Shown here piece after piece: positions 51,823 to 62,221 of a DNA stretch of 64,000 bases. Every line of letters begins with the position of its first letter. Positions within the stretch are counted from its first letter, which is position 1. The DNA comes from Macrosoma leucophasiata (taxonomy: Eukaryota > Arthropoda > Insecta > Lepidoptera > Hedylidae), in assembly GCA_036365455.1 (NCBI GenBank), contig JAWQUS010000007.1, positions 24,258,001-24,322,000 of the forward strand. Reading direction: 5' to 3'. The translations under genes were made by a program, and so were the position numbers. The notes under the pieces were generated by a model. That model did no database searches and had not been told where the DNA came from. It was given only the letters and a program-made list of their open reading frames with translations.

Positions 51823-54800
51823 CTGATACAGAAACGACACTGTTAATAATCTATATATATAAAAATGCAACCCGTTTTCCTTGGGCACGGCATCACGCGT
51901 GAATGGCTGGACCGATTTCACTAATTCTTTTTTTGTTGTATTTCTTATTATTAGGAGAAGTTCTGTTCGTTAGTCTCGCTAAAGCTCGAGAACGGCTGAA
52001 CGGATTAATCTTAGCTTAGTCTTGAAATGTTCCTGGAGGTCTAGGGAAGGTTTAAAATGTGAGAAAAATTCGAATGATTGCCGGGAAAACCCTAAAAACA
52101 GCCCTTTTCTTTTTCCCATACAAACGTTTTCTAAATAAAACGTAGACTCAATTTGAGTTGTATTGCTATTGTATAAAGTTCATCTTCAATTACAAGCACT
52201 CATTGATATCTAAGCAATGTAGGTGTGTTCCTAACGTCAAAGAGTCAACAAATATTTTTGACAGGACGAAGTCTGTCGAGTCCGCTAGTCCTTAGATACA
52301 TTTTTAATACGCTTACACTCACAGCCCCACACTAGGTATAAACCTGTATCGTGGGTGCCGTTGTACACACACAACACATACACAAACACCCAGATCCGAA
52401 ACAAATATCTGTAGGTCATACAAATATTTGTCCCGGTGCGGGGATCGAACCCGCGACCCTTCGAATCAAACGGTAGTTTCGCACCGCTGGACTAACCGGG
52501 TCGTCAAACAATCAATGTGTAAATCGCTGGTACCGACTAGAAGAAGAGCGATCGCTCTGTATCTGATCTACCATGACCAAACAGGTCGAATACTGTCTGA
52601 TGGTGGGGTCAAAAGCATTAGGAATCGGCGTGTATGCATGACGAGAATTATGAATGTAGATGAGGCACGGGAGTGGGTCAGGACCGGGATATCTGGCGCT
52701 CCACACTCTCTGCCCACCCCGTTAGGGACCTGTCGTGAAGATACATACAAAAAAAGGCATAAATACCAATAGTAGAGGCGTAGAGGAGCCTAAGAGGGGA
52801 TTTTTGAAATTACTCCAGCGCGTCAGATTAAGATATAGGAGATGCCTTGCACCCCGTTCAGTACCTCCACCAAATCTAAGATTTCCATAAAGGGCCGAAC
52901 TCTTAGGGCTTCCGCCACGAGCTTGCCTCCAAATCGTCAGAATTATTAATGGGAGCTTTGATTGGGTTCACTTTACATTTTCTGAGTATCTGACATTATT
53001 GAGTAATTTTTCACCCTCATTTTTGAAAAGGGTGCGGCATCAACGTCATTGGTCAAGAGCGTGTCAGATATTCTGAGGGTGTTAAATGTGCCCAATCAAT
53101 GCTCCTATCCAAAATTCAGACGATTCGGAAGTTGAGTAAGATCGTAGCGACCTTTTGAATCGTTTTAAGGGCCACCCTTCGGGCTCGGCTCTATATACAA
53201 ACTTTAAATTTAGTCGAGATTACCAGCAGGTTGCAAGGAATCTCCCATATCTTAATCTGACGCGCTCGAGTAAATACAAATAGCATCCTGGGCTACACTA
53301 TAAGTTTTAGTCAAGAAATTGTCGTTTTGATTTTTTTATTCTATGGAAGTGGCAAACAAGCATGCAGTTCACATTGATGTTAAGTGATGGCTGCAGCCTA
53401 TAGACACCCACACAAAGACCAAGGTCAAAATGCAGATGCATTGCCACACCTGAGGCCTAAGGTGTTATGCCTCTGTGCCGGAAATTACAGGGCCGTACAT
53501 TGCTGCCCGACCGGTACACGATAGTGCTGAACACTACCATTTAGCGGCAAGTATATTAGGTAATGCGGCGGTGCCTACGCCCGCGAGCTCCGTCACCGGA
53601 GCTCTACCACCAGTAGAACTGACCTTATTCCGCTGTATGTAGACGGGCCTGTTGAACATGATGTCCAGCAGGTGTCGGTAGGGCACGCGGCTGGTGTAGT
53701 GCGTGTAGGTGAGGCGCGCGCCGTCCGCGTCCAGCAGGTGCGCGTACAGCAGCTCGCAGTAGCCGCCGCCTGCCGCCCCGCCACCGCCGCCGCCCGTGGA
53801 CACGCTGGCCACGCTCTCTTCGCTGGGAGCTTGCGTCGGTACCTGCAAATTTTACTCGCGTTAGAACCCCGGTCACACCGCGGACACTCCGCCGAAATTC
53901 CATACAAACACTTAATTTGGTCTCTATTACACAGACATCGATCAGTGACGTGTATTTACACGTGCACCTTTGTGCGTAGCACGTAGAAAATACCAACCGT
54001 CGCCCATAAGAGGGGAGGAAGTCGGGTGATGCGGGGAAATCGGGCGGGACGTCGAAGTGTCCATTCTATACGTAATATTATTTAATATTCTCTGCCCCAG
54101 TCACAGCGCGGACACTCGGCTAATATTCCATACAAACGCTTATTCTGGTTACCTGCTACACAGACATCAAATCAGTACAGGCGCACACAGAAATGTTGCA
54201 CGTAAGGTTATGACCTTAAACAATCGTGAAATAAGTCGGTGAATCCTCATGAAGGTGACGGAGCAGTCGAGCACGCTGGTGTTGAGGCAGTCGGTGTGCT
54301 GTATGATGGGGCAGGGGGGAGTGGGGGGAAGGCTATAAGGCGCGGTACCTGCACGCCCAGCAGGCAGATGTTCTTGTCCACCATGAAGGTGACGGAGCAG
54401 TCGAGCACGCTGGTGTTGAGTCAGTCGGTGTGCTGTATGATGGGGGTGGCGGAGGGGAGGGCTGTAGGGCGCGGTACCTGCACGCCCAGCAGGCAGATGT
54501 TCATGTCCACCATGAAGGTGACGCAGCAGTCGAGCACGATGGTGTTGAGTCAGTCGGTGTGCTGTATGATGGGGGTGGCGGAGGGGAGGGCTGTAGGGCG
54601 CGGTACCTGCACGCCCAGCAGGCAGATGTTCTTGTCCACCATGAAGGTGACGGAGCAGTCGAGCACGCTGGTGTTGAGGCAGTCGGTGTGCTGTATGATG
54701 GGGCAGGGGGGAGTGGGGGGGAGGCTGTAGGGCGCGGTACCTGCACGCCCAGCAGGCAGATGTTCTTGTCCACCATGAAGGTGACGGAGCAGTCGAGCAC

Positions 54801-57800
54801 GCTGGTGTTGAGGCAGTCGGTGTGCTGTATGATGGAGCAGGGGGGAGTGGGGGGGAGGCTGTAGGGCGCGGTACCTGCACGCCCAGCAGGCAGATGTTCT
54901 TGTCCACCATGAAGGTGACGGAGCAGTCGAGCACGCTGGTGTTGAGGCAGTCGGTGTGCTGTATGATGGGGCGCTGGCAGTAGATCTTGTGGAGGTCGGC
55001 CCCGTGGCGCTCCATCTGCTCCACGACGCTGACGCCCGACACGGTGCGCATGTCCAGCCACGGCACCGGCAGCGACGACGGCAGGCGCACGTCTGCAATC
55101 ATTATTTCATACGCCTCTTCAAAAGGCTAGTTGACACTTTTTTTAAGCCTCTAGTCGTTAAATGTTGTTTTAGTAGGACGTAAAAATAAGAATCAGAATC
55201 AGAATCAGAGTTGGGAGTAGTGGTATACGCGAGAAAATCCGCAAATATGATTTCTACAATTCTTGTAATTTAAAAATCTACTTTACGGTACTCACGTTCG
55301 TTTTTGCCCAGAACATGTAAATTGTGGAATGAACTTCCCTCTGAGGTGTTCCCTCGGTGCTACAATATGGGGTTCTTCAAAAATGGAGTCAAAAGAGTCC
55401 TTCAGGGCTGGCAACGCGTTGGCGACTCCCCTGGTGTTGCAAATGTTCATAGGCGACGGTGACTACTTTCCCTCAGATAGCCGTCTGCTTGTCTGTCAAT
55501 CCTTTGATATTAAAAAAAAAACGGGCGAAATCGTACTCATCCATGGTGGCGTTTGAATTATCTGTCAAATGACGTCACTAATATAGGAAACAAACTTAAA
55601 ATGACCACAAGTGACGTGTGGATGACTCGTTGACATTGGTTTGAGTGTCCATGATGGATTATATAATTTTAACATACAATTTATAGTTATCAACTTAAAA
55701 CATTACTAAAATTTTAAGAATTTAAATTGATTAAAGTGATGAAAACAGGTTCGAAACCACCGTGCCATATTATTATTCTTTTTGTATTTTATTTGCAATG
55801 TGACATTACCGTCATGTCTCGGCGGGCGTCGCGTGGAGATGACGGAGAAAGGCGCGTGAGCGGGGTGTTCTACCGTCACCGGGCTCGGCGTGTCCACTGT
55901 GAATGTTGCCATCTGCATGCACAAAATAGTATGTTTTTGTAAATTTTTTTGTTATGCTAAAACGCCAAAAAAGATATTTACGGCCAAATACATCAACAAA
56001 TGGATCTTGGAATAACAACCACAGAGGCAAAATAAGTTTTTTAGCCTTTGTAATTATAACTCAGATAGTTTTCATTTTTGATCCATTTCATTTTAAATCC
56101 ATTTGAACTGAATTTGTCTTTGTAAAGCGCACCATTTAGCATTATTCCCTTACAAAATTTGGCATACTTACCCAGTCAGCCTGTTAAGCGATAAATAGAA
56201 GTTGTCACTCCTCTTAAAGTGAGAAAGACAATTAATTGCTTTGTATAAACTGGTAACTCACATTACAAGACGGCCCGCCGCCAATCAACTGTTTCCTAGG
56301 CACTCTACAAGTGGAGAAACCGTTCGGCATCGGCACATCCGAACTACTCGACAGAATGTTCATGAGGACAGCGAACGCTTCCGACTCAGTGAGCAACGAC
56401 GACCGCGCCGGGCCCTCGGCGAACTGCTGAGGCGTGAGCGTGAGGAAACGGATCTTCTCTATTACACTCCTGATTGTTTGTTTCTCTTTGCTGTCTGCGA
56501 AAAAGGAAAATGCGCTTTTATTTCATAGAAGTGACAAATAAGCATACAATTTCAATTCTTCAATATTTTATACCTATAGAGGCTCTCGGCACACCGCGGA
56601 CTCTATTGTGGTCTCTATTGTGTAATAGACACAAAGTAAGGGTTTGTAAGGAATTGGCGTCAATCAGTGAAGTGTATATACACGTGCACCTGTGTGCGTA
56701 GCACGTAGAAAATACCAACCGTCGCCCATAAGAGGGGAAGAGGTTGGGTGAGGCGGGGAAATCGGGCCGGACGTCGAGATGTCCATTGTATACGTAGTAT
56801 TATTACATATTCTCTGCTCTCGGTCCGGTCGCACTCATGATGAAATGAGCTCCCATCGTCTTATCGCGAATACCTCAGGCTTTTTTCCCTCCTTTGTATG
56901 TTTATACAAGTGTAGTAATTATTGTTTTGGGTGATTTGACAGAAGTCCACGCTACGGTTTACGGGCGACTTAAGTCAATATCAAGAGAGACTTTAAAGAC
57001 TTTCAACTTTTAGATTTCGCGATGGGGCCAATGCGTCATCTTTAGGCTCAGGTGCAAATAATTATTACAAACCCACCAGCAATAAATACAGGCTGATAGG
57101 TACCTTTAGACTTCTTGCGGTCTTCGGCAGGTGGTACAGCTGCTGTATCAGACTCGGCGTGCGCGGAGTCGGGCTCCGGTCGGGCGGTGTCGCGCTCCGG
57201 CTCGGGGACCGCTTCGGGGCTGTTCTCCGCGCTGCTCTCTACTTCCACCACTTGTCCACTAGCCACAACCTCAGGCTCCTGCGTTTAGTGAAATTGATGA
57301 AAAATAATACAGTTAATTGTGAATATTATAATTAAAGCCAGTCAAAAACAGCTATTATTATTTTTATTTTTTTTTATAATTTGTCATGACCATAGATACA
57401 GAGTCTTTCGGTCGTATACATATTGAATTTCACATTTCTTTAAATTAATGAATATCCATATGGAAGATGACGATGATTAAATGCTTCCATGAGGAATATG
57501 ATGAGATGATGGGGTGGCTCCAGTAAAGCGATGGGGACTTTACTAGGAGTTTTTACGAAGTTTTGGAGGCAATACGAAAAATCACTTTTCACTTCATAAT
57601 ATCACTTTCTTACACTCGTGAACATTATCGAATGCTTTATGATAAAAATCCCACCATTTTTACACATAAAAACGCGACTATACGTAAATTTAGAAAATAA
57701 TATCACGCAGCGACACAGCTCTTTTCCGCGTTCCCGCCAAAACCCCAAACAGCTATTAGCTCGACCAGTGTTGCCAGATGCCCATGTTGTACTTACTTTA

Positions 57801-60800
57801 TCCTTAGAAGTAGACGGCCCAGGACTTTTTTGTCTATCTGGGACATTAACTGCTGGCGGACTCACACTCCTCTCTGACATCCTCTTATCCATGGCCTTTG
57901 CATATCTGCAATGCAAATATTTATTTTGTAGGCCACAATAATATATTTTTTTTAGTTATATCTATACACCCTTATTCATAAACGTTTTTAGCTAGTGTTG
58001 CTAATCTCTCCTTGTCTTTTTCTATCCTGCACATTTGACAATGCAACTGACAAAGACAAAGCATTCTATAGCTAAAACGTATCTAATGTATGTGTATGAA
58101 TAAGGGGAATAGTCTATAGCTAAAAAAATAATATGTGATTTGAAAAACTGGATTAAGTGATTTGTTTTTAACTTCTCCCCTCATTACTATAATGCATGGT
58201 ACAGCACCTCAGGAGTGGTAAAGGCTACAGTATTACTTACCATCAATGTGAACTATATGCTTGTTTGTTATTTCATGACATTATGAAGTTATTTCATATT
58301 TTGTTCTATTCTATTTTTCAACTGTGGCAAACCACAAATTAGTAATAATGTTTTTTTGAAATACATTTACCTGACAGCCGCTTCAAACAAATCCAGCTCA
58401 CTGTCCACATTGAGATGATCCAGAGAGAAAACTGTGATCACTGTGTTCAACTCCACCTCCTCAAAGCTGCTGTCATTCAGAACCTCACGGGTGTTAGTAC
58501 TAATTATCTGGAAATGATACCAAGAATATTTATTTTTCATGATAGAGGGTTTTTGGCTCACTGCACAACTTCTACAATAAAATTTACTTCAATGATAATA
58601 CATATATATATATATATAAAGAAAATGGTAATAAAAACATAATTTGGCTAGGGATCAAACCTGCAACGTCTACTCTACTAGCCTAGCTGCTTTACCACTT
58701 AGCTATAGAAGCTCAAACTTATTTCATATAATTCTATCTTTAAATAGTTTTGCATGTGTAATTGTGAAAAATAAATTTTGAATTTTTTTTATGATTTTGA
58801 CTTACACTGGGATAGTATGTCACATCTAGATAGACAAATATAAAAAAGTAAAGTATATGAGTAAGCGTAAAGTATATGAGTAAGCGACATCAAGTCAGTG
58901 ACACCAAGTTATTATCTATTCAATTGTCAGAAACAAAAGATTGCATAGGAATAACATTCTATGCAATCTTTTGTTTCTGACAATTGAATAGATTAATAAA
59001 AGAAATAGATAGGAAGAAGTCGAGCACAAAGCCAAAGTTTACAAGAACCGTATAAAAGCTCATTCTAACACGTAGCATCGGCGTTGGGTGACCTAATACA
59101 AGGGTGGATCCAAAAGTTCGAAGCCCGACCAAGAAAATGAAAGAAAAGTGGGTCTAATTTTATTTTTATTTTTCGACATAGTCTCCATCTAGCTCAACAC
59201 ACTTCTTCCACCTGAACTGCAACTTGTTAAACCCTCGAAAAAAAAAGATTCCGGAAGGTCGGCGAAATACTCGTTTACTGCGACTATCACCTCATCTTTT
59301 GTCGAAAATTTCGAGCCACCCAAATGTTTTTTTAAATTTGGAAATAAATGATAATCTGAGGGGGCTATATCCTGCGAATAAGGTGGGTGGGGCAGCAATT
59401 TGTAGCCACAATCATGGATTACAGACATTGTTTCAACCGAAGTGTGAACACGTGCATTGTCTTGATGGAACAAAACTTTCTTACGCAACATTCCCGGCCT
59501 TTTTTCTTTTATTTCTTCTCGTAGTCTTCGTAAAAGGTTACAATAATAACTAGAATTAATAGTTTGACCTTTCGGTAAATAATCTACAAAAATAATGCCC
59601 TTCGCATCCCAAACAACAAAAGCCATGACTTTGTTAGTCGACAAAACGACTTTAGCCTTTTTCGGTGTAGGGGAGTCAGATCTTTTCCACTGTTTGGATT
59701 GTTGCTTTGATTCAGGAATATGGTGGTGAACCCAGCTTTCATCTATGGTAACAAATCTAGACAAAAAGTCCTCGGGATCAGTCTCAAAAAGTTCCAAACA
59801 GTCTCGCGAAATTGTGAATCGAACTCGTTTTTGTTCAGCTGAAAGCAACCTCGGGACCCAGCGAGCAGAAACCTTATGGAATCCCAATTCTTTCGTTATT
59901 ATATGTTGCACCCGGCCATAACTAATGTCTGTTGTCTCAGCTATCTTACCGATGGTCAAACGTCGATCACCCAGTACGAGATCACAAATTTTATCGATGT
60001 TTTCTTTCGTGGTAGAGGTTGTAGGCCGTCCACTCCTAGAATCATCTTCAATGCTCTCACGACCGCGCTTAAACTCAGCTACCCACTTCTTGACACTGGA
60101 ATACGATGGAGCAGACTCCCCCAAAGTGCCCACCATATCTTGATGGATGTCTTTTGGTGACAGGCCTTTTTTATTGAGGTACTTAATGACTGCACAATGT
60201 TCAATTTTCTCCATTATTGAAAATCGCGTCAGAATGCTTCAAACAAATAATCAAAGAAAATGTATATTGTGCAGTATCGGAATGAAACTGCGCACAACAA
60301 TAAATCAATAGAAGATATACTAACAAATGACGGTAAATTTAAAAAGATGTCATGTCTCCTTGAAGTTTGGGCCACGAACTTTTGGATCCACCCTCGTAAA
60401 TGCCAGAATGCTTAAGAGACAACACATATGGGACCTTGTTCACTAACGGAGTCCTGACTTTATAAGAGACAGTTTCCTCACCGGAGGAACAGCTCTCTCT
60501 TGCCAATGCTCTTCAAACTCTTGCGATTAACTCCTGCTACACATTTGTTAAGGGGTTGATCCTTAACAGATGTGTTGCAGGAGTTCATCGCCAAAGCCAA
60601 TCAAAGCCGATCGCAAGATGAATAACGACAAAAGATAATATTATGAAATTTTTAAACTATATCTTCAGATTAATTCCTTGCAGGCAGGCAAAGACAGAGG
60701 GCATCAAATATTTTGGTAGCTTCTACACTTCTTTTCTTTTCATACATGCATACTGATTACACACACTATTTTAAATAATGTATACAAAAAATGGTAGTAC

Positions 60801-61499
60801 CTGTATACACTTCTCCATCAAGTAATTCTCTTCAAACAGGCGAGCAAATTCATAAGCTCGGCACGCATTCCGTGGGTACAGATCTGACCAGAGGTACCTT
60901 GTGCACTCTTTCACTAAATGTGGCAGCATATATTTCTTAGCTCCATAACACAATTCACATGCTTTATCAAATGAACTTATATTTATATTGCCTGTATATA
61001 TGTATCTGAAAAACAAATAAAATATATGTACAAGTAATTATTCTCCACACAGATATTTATGTCAATCAAATAAGGAAAATAATAAAAGGGGGATAGAAGA
61101 AGTCATCATTTTACATATTAGATACTCAAACATACATTTCTGCCTTTAATCATTAGATCTGTCTAAAAATAGATTATCACATCACTTATATATTCAGCCA
61201 AATAAAGTAGTATACAGAAAGAACAACAAGACTAACTCAAGCAAGGACTTGAAAGCTTCTATCTGCACATCCAAGATAGGTATAGGATCATTCCTCTCTG
61301 GCATGCCTCCATAGAACATAGCTTCAAAAACCGGTGATGCCATAGCTAGAATTAGCTTGTGGCCAGCCAGTACCACTTGATGAGGCTCCGTTCCCACTAG
61401 AAACGTGCAGTCAGACCATTGTCCAGACTGTAATAGATAGGCACCACGCTGTTTCAGTTCTGTACATTCTAATTGCCAGTCACTCGGCGCCTGAGCCAT
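51661..61499 (-). CDS. BTB-BACK-PHR domain protein (BTBD family), complete
   Basis: Likely substrate adaptor for cullin-3 ubiquitin ligases, as in BTBD1/2/3/6 proteins (family inference). Ten exons: 61499-61237, 61005-60801, 58507-58371, 57905-57797, 57278-57104, 56494-56262, 55912-55810, 55092-54875, 53842-53624, 51822-51661. All GT/AG with matching phases; about 606 residues. Order: BTB (1-105, SDCTFLVG, GHKLILAMASPVFEAMFYGG); BACK (about 105-200, KACELCYGAKKYMLPHLVKE); acidic Glu/Pro/Ser linker (about 215-300); IRFLTLTPQQFAEGP; then a PHR fold from about 420, with TFMVDKNICLLGVQVPTQ, VYKVGIVFNKVGWYPMG and FFNFGIGQSSDSVRDG. The acidic linker and a Gly-rich PHR insert are unusual. One intron holds a mariner; the exon ending 54875 is followed by exon-like tandem copies. 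Confidence 0.92.
52325..52505 (-). mobile_element. tRNA-derived SINE
   Basis: Minus-strand head with ACCCGGTTAGTCCAGCGGTG (A-box) and CGCGGGTTCGATCCCCGC (B-box in a paired T-arm), followed by about 110 bp of body reading towards 52325. In the last intron of the BTB gene. Confidence 0.7.
52612..52752 (-). repeat. Dispersed repeat E, second copy
   Basis: Inverted match to 41405-41560 (GGAATCGGCGTGTATGCATG, CACACTCTCTGCC). Confidence 0.6.
52811..53272. mobile_element. MITE (about 460 bp) with long inverted ends
   Basis: Left end TACTCCAGCGCGTCAGATTA and the following 20 bp recur inverted at the right (TAATCTGACGCGCTCGAGTA). Inner blocks also show partial symmetry. No coding content. Confidence 0.75.
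53342..53615 (-). mobile_element. SINE family A, near full length
   Basis: Full family, with its head ending only a few bases inside the donor of the exon at 53624 (donor 53623-53618). Confidence 0.8.
53624..53842 (-). CDS. BTB-PHR exon 9
   Basis: Acceptor TTGCAG, donor GTCAGT, 73 codons in phase 0. Starts VPTQAPSEESVASVSTG, then a Gly/Ala run (GGGGGGAAGGG), then YCELLYAHLLDADGARLTYT and ends NRPVYIQRNK. The Gly run is encoded by GGC-type repeats. Confidence 0.92.
53876..54075 (+). repeat. Repeat family C, full copy with a partial copy behind it
   Basis: Same blocks as 39392-39590. A second start (GCGCGGACACTCGGC) at about 54106 begins a truncated copy running to about 54195. Confidence 0.7.
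54241..54874 (-). repeat. Tandem copies of the 3' end of BTB-PHR exon 8, exon-like
   Basis: Five units follow the true exon in transcription order. Exon-like 84-nt segments: 54824-54741, 54690-54607, 54561-54478, 54432-54349, and a truncated 54298-54241. They are separated by 45-50-nt GTACC...ACAG segments with C-rich tracts. Each full segment is 28 codons in phase 0 (HTDCLNTSVLDCSVTF then MVDKNICLLGVQ). Those at 54561-54478 and 54432-54349 have TGA in place of the TGC at codon 4. If spliced in, intact copies add 28 residues and the others stop translation. Confidence 0.85.
54875..55092 (-). CDS. BTB-PHR exon 8
   Basis: Acceptor TTGCAG, donor GTACCG. Starts DVRLPSSLPVPWLDMRTVSG, then EQMERHGADLHKIYCQRPII and ends with the segment copied downstream (TFMVDKNICLLGVQ). 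Its donor could join the next exon at 53842 directly or any tandem copy. Confidence 0.9.
55810..55912 (-). CDS. BTB-PHR exon 7
   Basis: Acceptor ATGCAG, donor GTAATG. Begins with ATG and reads MATFTVDTPSPVTVEHPAHA, then PFSVISTRRPPRHD. Phase joins both neighbours. The ATG could also serve a shorter PHR-only form (inference). Confidence 0.85.
56262..56494 (-). CDS. BTB-PHR exon 6
   Basis: Acceptor TCGCAG, donor GTGAGT. Reads DSKEKQTIRSVIEKIRFLTL, then TPQQFAEGPARSSLLTESEA and ends GGGPSCN. The IRF.T.T..QFA pattern marks the segment between BACK and PHR in BTBD proteins. Confidence 0.9.
56592..56800 (+). repeat. Repeat family C, further copy
   Basis: CACACCGCGGACTCTATTGTGG start, with GTGTATATACACGTGCACC and CCAACCGTCGCCCATAAGAG inside. 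Diverged at the left end. Confidence 0.65.
57104..57278 (-). CDS. BTB-PHR exon 5, acidic linker
   Basis: Acceptor CGCAG, donor GTACCT. Reads EPEVVASGQVVEVESSAENS, then PEAVPEPERDTARPEPDSAH and ends DRKKSK. Low-complexity, probably unstructured. Confidence 0.87.
57375..57750 (+). repeat. Repeat family D, intronic copy
   Basis: About 375 bp nearly identical, inverted, to 51140-51560. Starts about 50 bp upstream of the BTB-PHR exon at 57797-57905 in genome order, inside the following intron. Confidence 0.85.
57797..57905 (-). CDS. BTB-PHR exon 4
   Basis: Acceptor TTGCAG, donor GTAAGT. Reads RYAKAMDKRMSERSVSPPAV, then NVPDRQKSPGPSTSKDK. Confidence 0.88.
57967..58108. mobile_element. Harbinger-like MITE, copy 3
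   Basis: CCCTTATTCATAAACG end and inverse TATGAATAAGGGG, with the same internal palindrome as 12098-12242 and 15141-15286. Flanks are less clear. Confidence 0.75.
58371..58507 (-). CDS. BTB-PHR exon 3
   Basis: Acceptor TTCCAG, donor GTAAAT. Reads IISTNTREVLNDSSFEEVEL, then NTVITVFSLDHLNVDSELDL and FEAAV: the BACK domain helices. Confidence 0.92.
58645..58715 (-). repeat. Degenerate tRNA-like sequence
   Basis: Minus strand has CTATAGCTAAGTGGT (A-box-like) and GCAGGTTTGATCCCTAGC (B-box-like) at tRNA spacing. Stems are weak, so probably a SINE remnant. Confidence 0.5.
58914..58993. repeat. Perfect hairpin, 35-bp arms, 10-nt loop
   Basis: Arms 58914-58948 and 58959-58993 are exact reverse complements. 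Located between BTB-PHR exon 3 and the mariner. Confidence 0.97.
59099..60396 (-). mobile_element. mariner transposon (1298 bp), complete ends
   Basis: TIRs AGGGTGGATCCAAAAGTTCG at the left (59101) and its inverse at the right, flanked by TA on both sides (59097-59098, 60397-60398). Contains one transposase frame on the minus strand. Typical mariner length. Inserted in the intron between BTB-PHR exons 2 and 3. Confidence 0.95.
59189..60214 (-). pseudogene. mariner transposase, frameshifted near the C-terminus
   Basis: 341-codon frame. N-terminal paired helix-turn-helix region (about 1-110, SVKKWVAEFKRGRESIEDD, RSGRPTT); catalytic triad in TIDESWVHHH, FHQDNARVHTS and YSQDIAPSDYHLFP with 34 residues between the last two aspartates (DD34D); and the YFADLPESFFFEGLTS end. 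The frame then goes wrong: the usual WKKCVELDGDYVEK ending is readable in another frame directly after, so a single-base loss near 59220 is likely. Catalysis residues are intact. Confidence 0.93.
60529..60585. repeat. Hairpin, 25-bp arms with two mismatches
   Basis: Arms 60529-60553 and 60561-60585 around a 7-nt loop, starting AACTCCTGC. A weaker outer pairing (CTTGCGAT/ATCGCAAG-type) extends it. Confidence 0.85.
60801..61005 (-). CDS. BTB-PHR exon 2
   Basis: Acceptor TTTCAG, donor GTACTA. Reads YIYTGNINISSFDKACELCY, then GAKKYMLPHLVKECTRYLWS and ENYLMEKCIQ: end of BTB and start of BACK. Confidence 0.94.
61237..61499 (-). CDS. BTB-PHR exon 1 with start codon
   Basis: ATG at 61499-61497, 87 codons plus two bases, donor GTTAGT. 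Reads MAQAPSDWQLECTELKQRGA, then SDCTFLVGTEPHQVVLAGHK and ASPVFEAMFYGG: canonical BTB core. Confidence 0.94.
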
Positions 61500-62221
61500 T
61501 TTTATTTGACTGCACTTTATAAAATTACACTTTTATATTTTTATTTAGATTTTGAGCCAGTTCTAGCGTAATTAAACAGAAACTGTTAGAGTAGAAGTCA
61601 AAGCAAAAAATTAATTTCAATCAGCTGTTAATGTTTTTTTGCCTTGTCTGTTTTTCTATTAGAACATTTACAAGTAATGTTTCGGATACGTCAAATTTAT
61701 TATGTCTTATACAAATATGTTTCTATTTTCCGTAAAACGGCCAGGTTATGCTTCAGATAAAATCAAAGTACATATTTATTCTTTATGATAAAAAAGATGA
61801 GAATCATTGATGCGATATAATAAGTTAACAATAATAAAGAAAGATATCCAATAATAAATTTAATACAAAGCATACTTCGCAAACAAGAACATGACCGTCA
61901 CGGTAGCTGCGTTTAGAAGTGAGTGAAGATTACAAAATGTTTTTAATTGGCGTGCCATTACGAAATAATTAAGATTTATAAACTGATTTCGATGATAGTG
62001 ACTAGTCATTTGAATTTCGTAATGTAACATATAGCAATTTAACTCAAAATATGTAATTGTTACTTTATTTCAATGATGAATACTTTTAGATTTGTAATAT
62101 TACTTGATTATTAGTTAGTTTCTGAACTCTATCAACCATGTCAAACTTATTTTGTGGACGATGTTATGTCAATCAAGGCAATTTTATTGGATTTGGAATT
62201 TAATTGAGTTTGTTATTCAAA
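61500..62221. promoter_or_regulatory. Divergent promoter region between the BTB-PHR gene and OCRL
   Basis: 722 bp separate the two start codons, which point away from each other. The region must hold both 5' UTRs and at least the proximal promoters unless non-coding 5' exons lie elsewhere. AT-rich; no TATA box, Inr or named operator is claimed. Confidence 0.6.

Noticed and set aside
53534..53996. Several overlapping open frames on both strands around BTB-PHR exon 9
   Set aside because: Shadows of the GGC-repeat exon; only the frame with YCELLYAHLLDADGARL continues to neighbouring exons in phase.
54167..55102. Continuous 311-codon reading through the tandem array on the minus strand
   Set aside because: It runs through the GT...AG spacers and changes frame content between units; the exon-by-exon reading that continues the PHR domain is better supported.
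59876..60160. Open frames on the + strand within the mariner
   Set aside because: Antisense shadows of the transposase.
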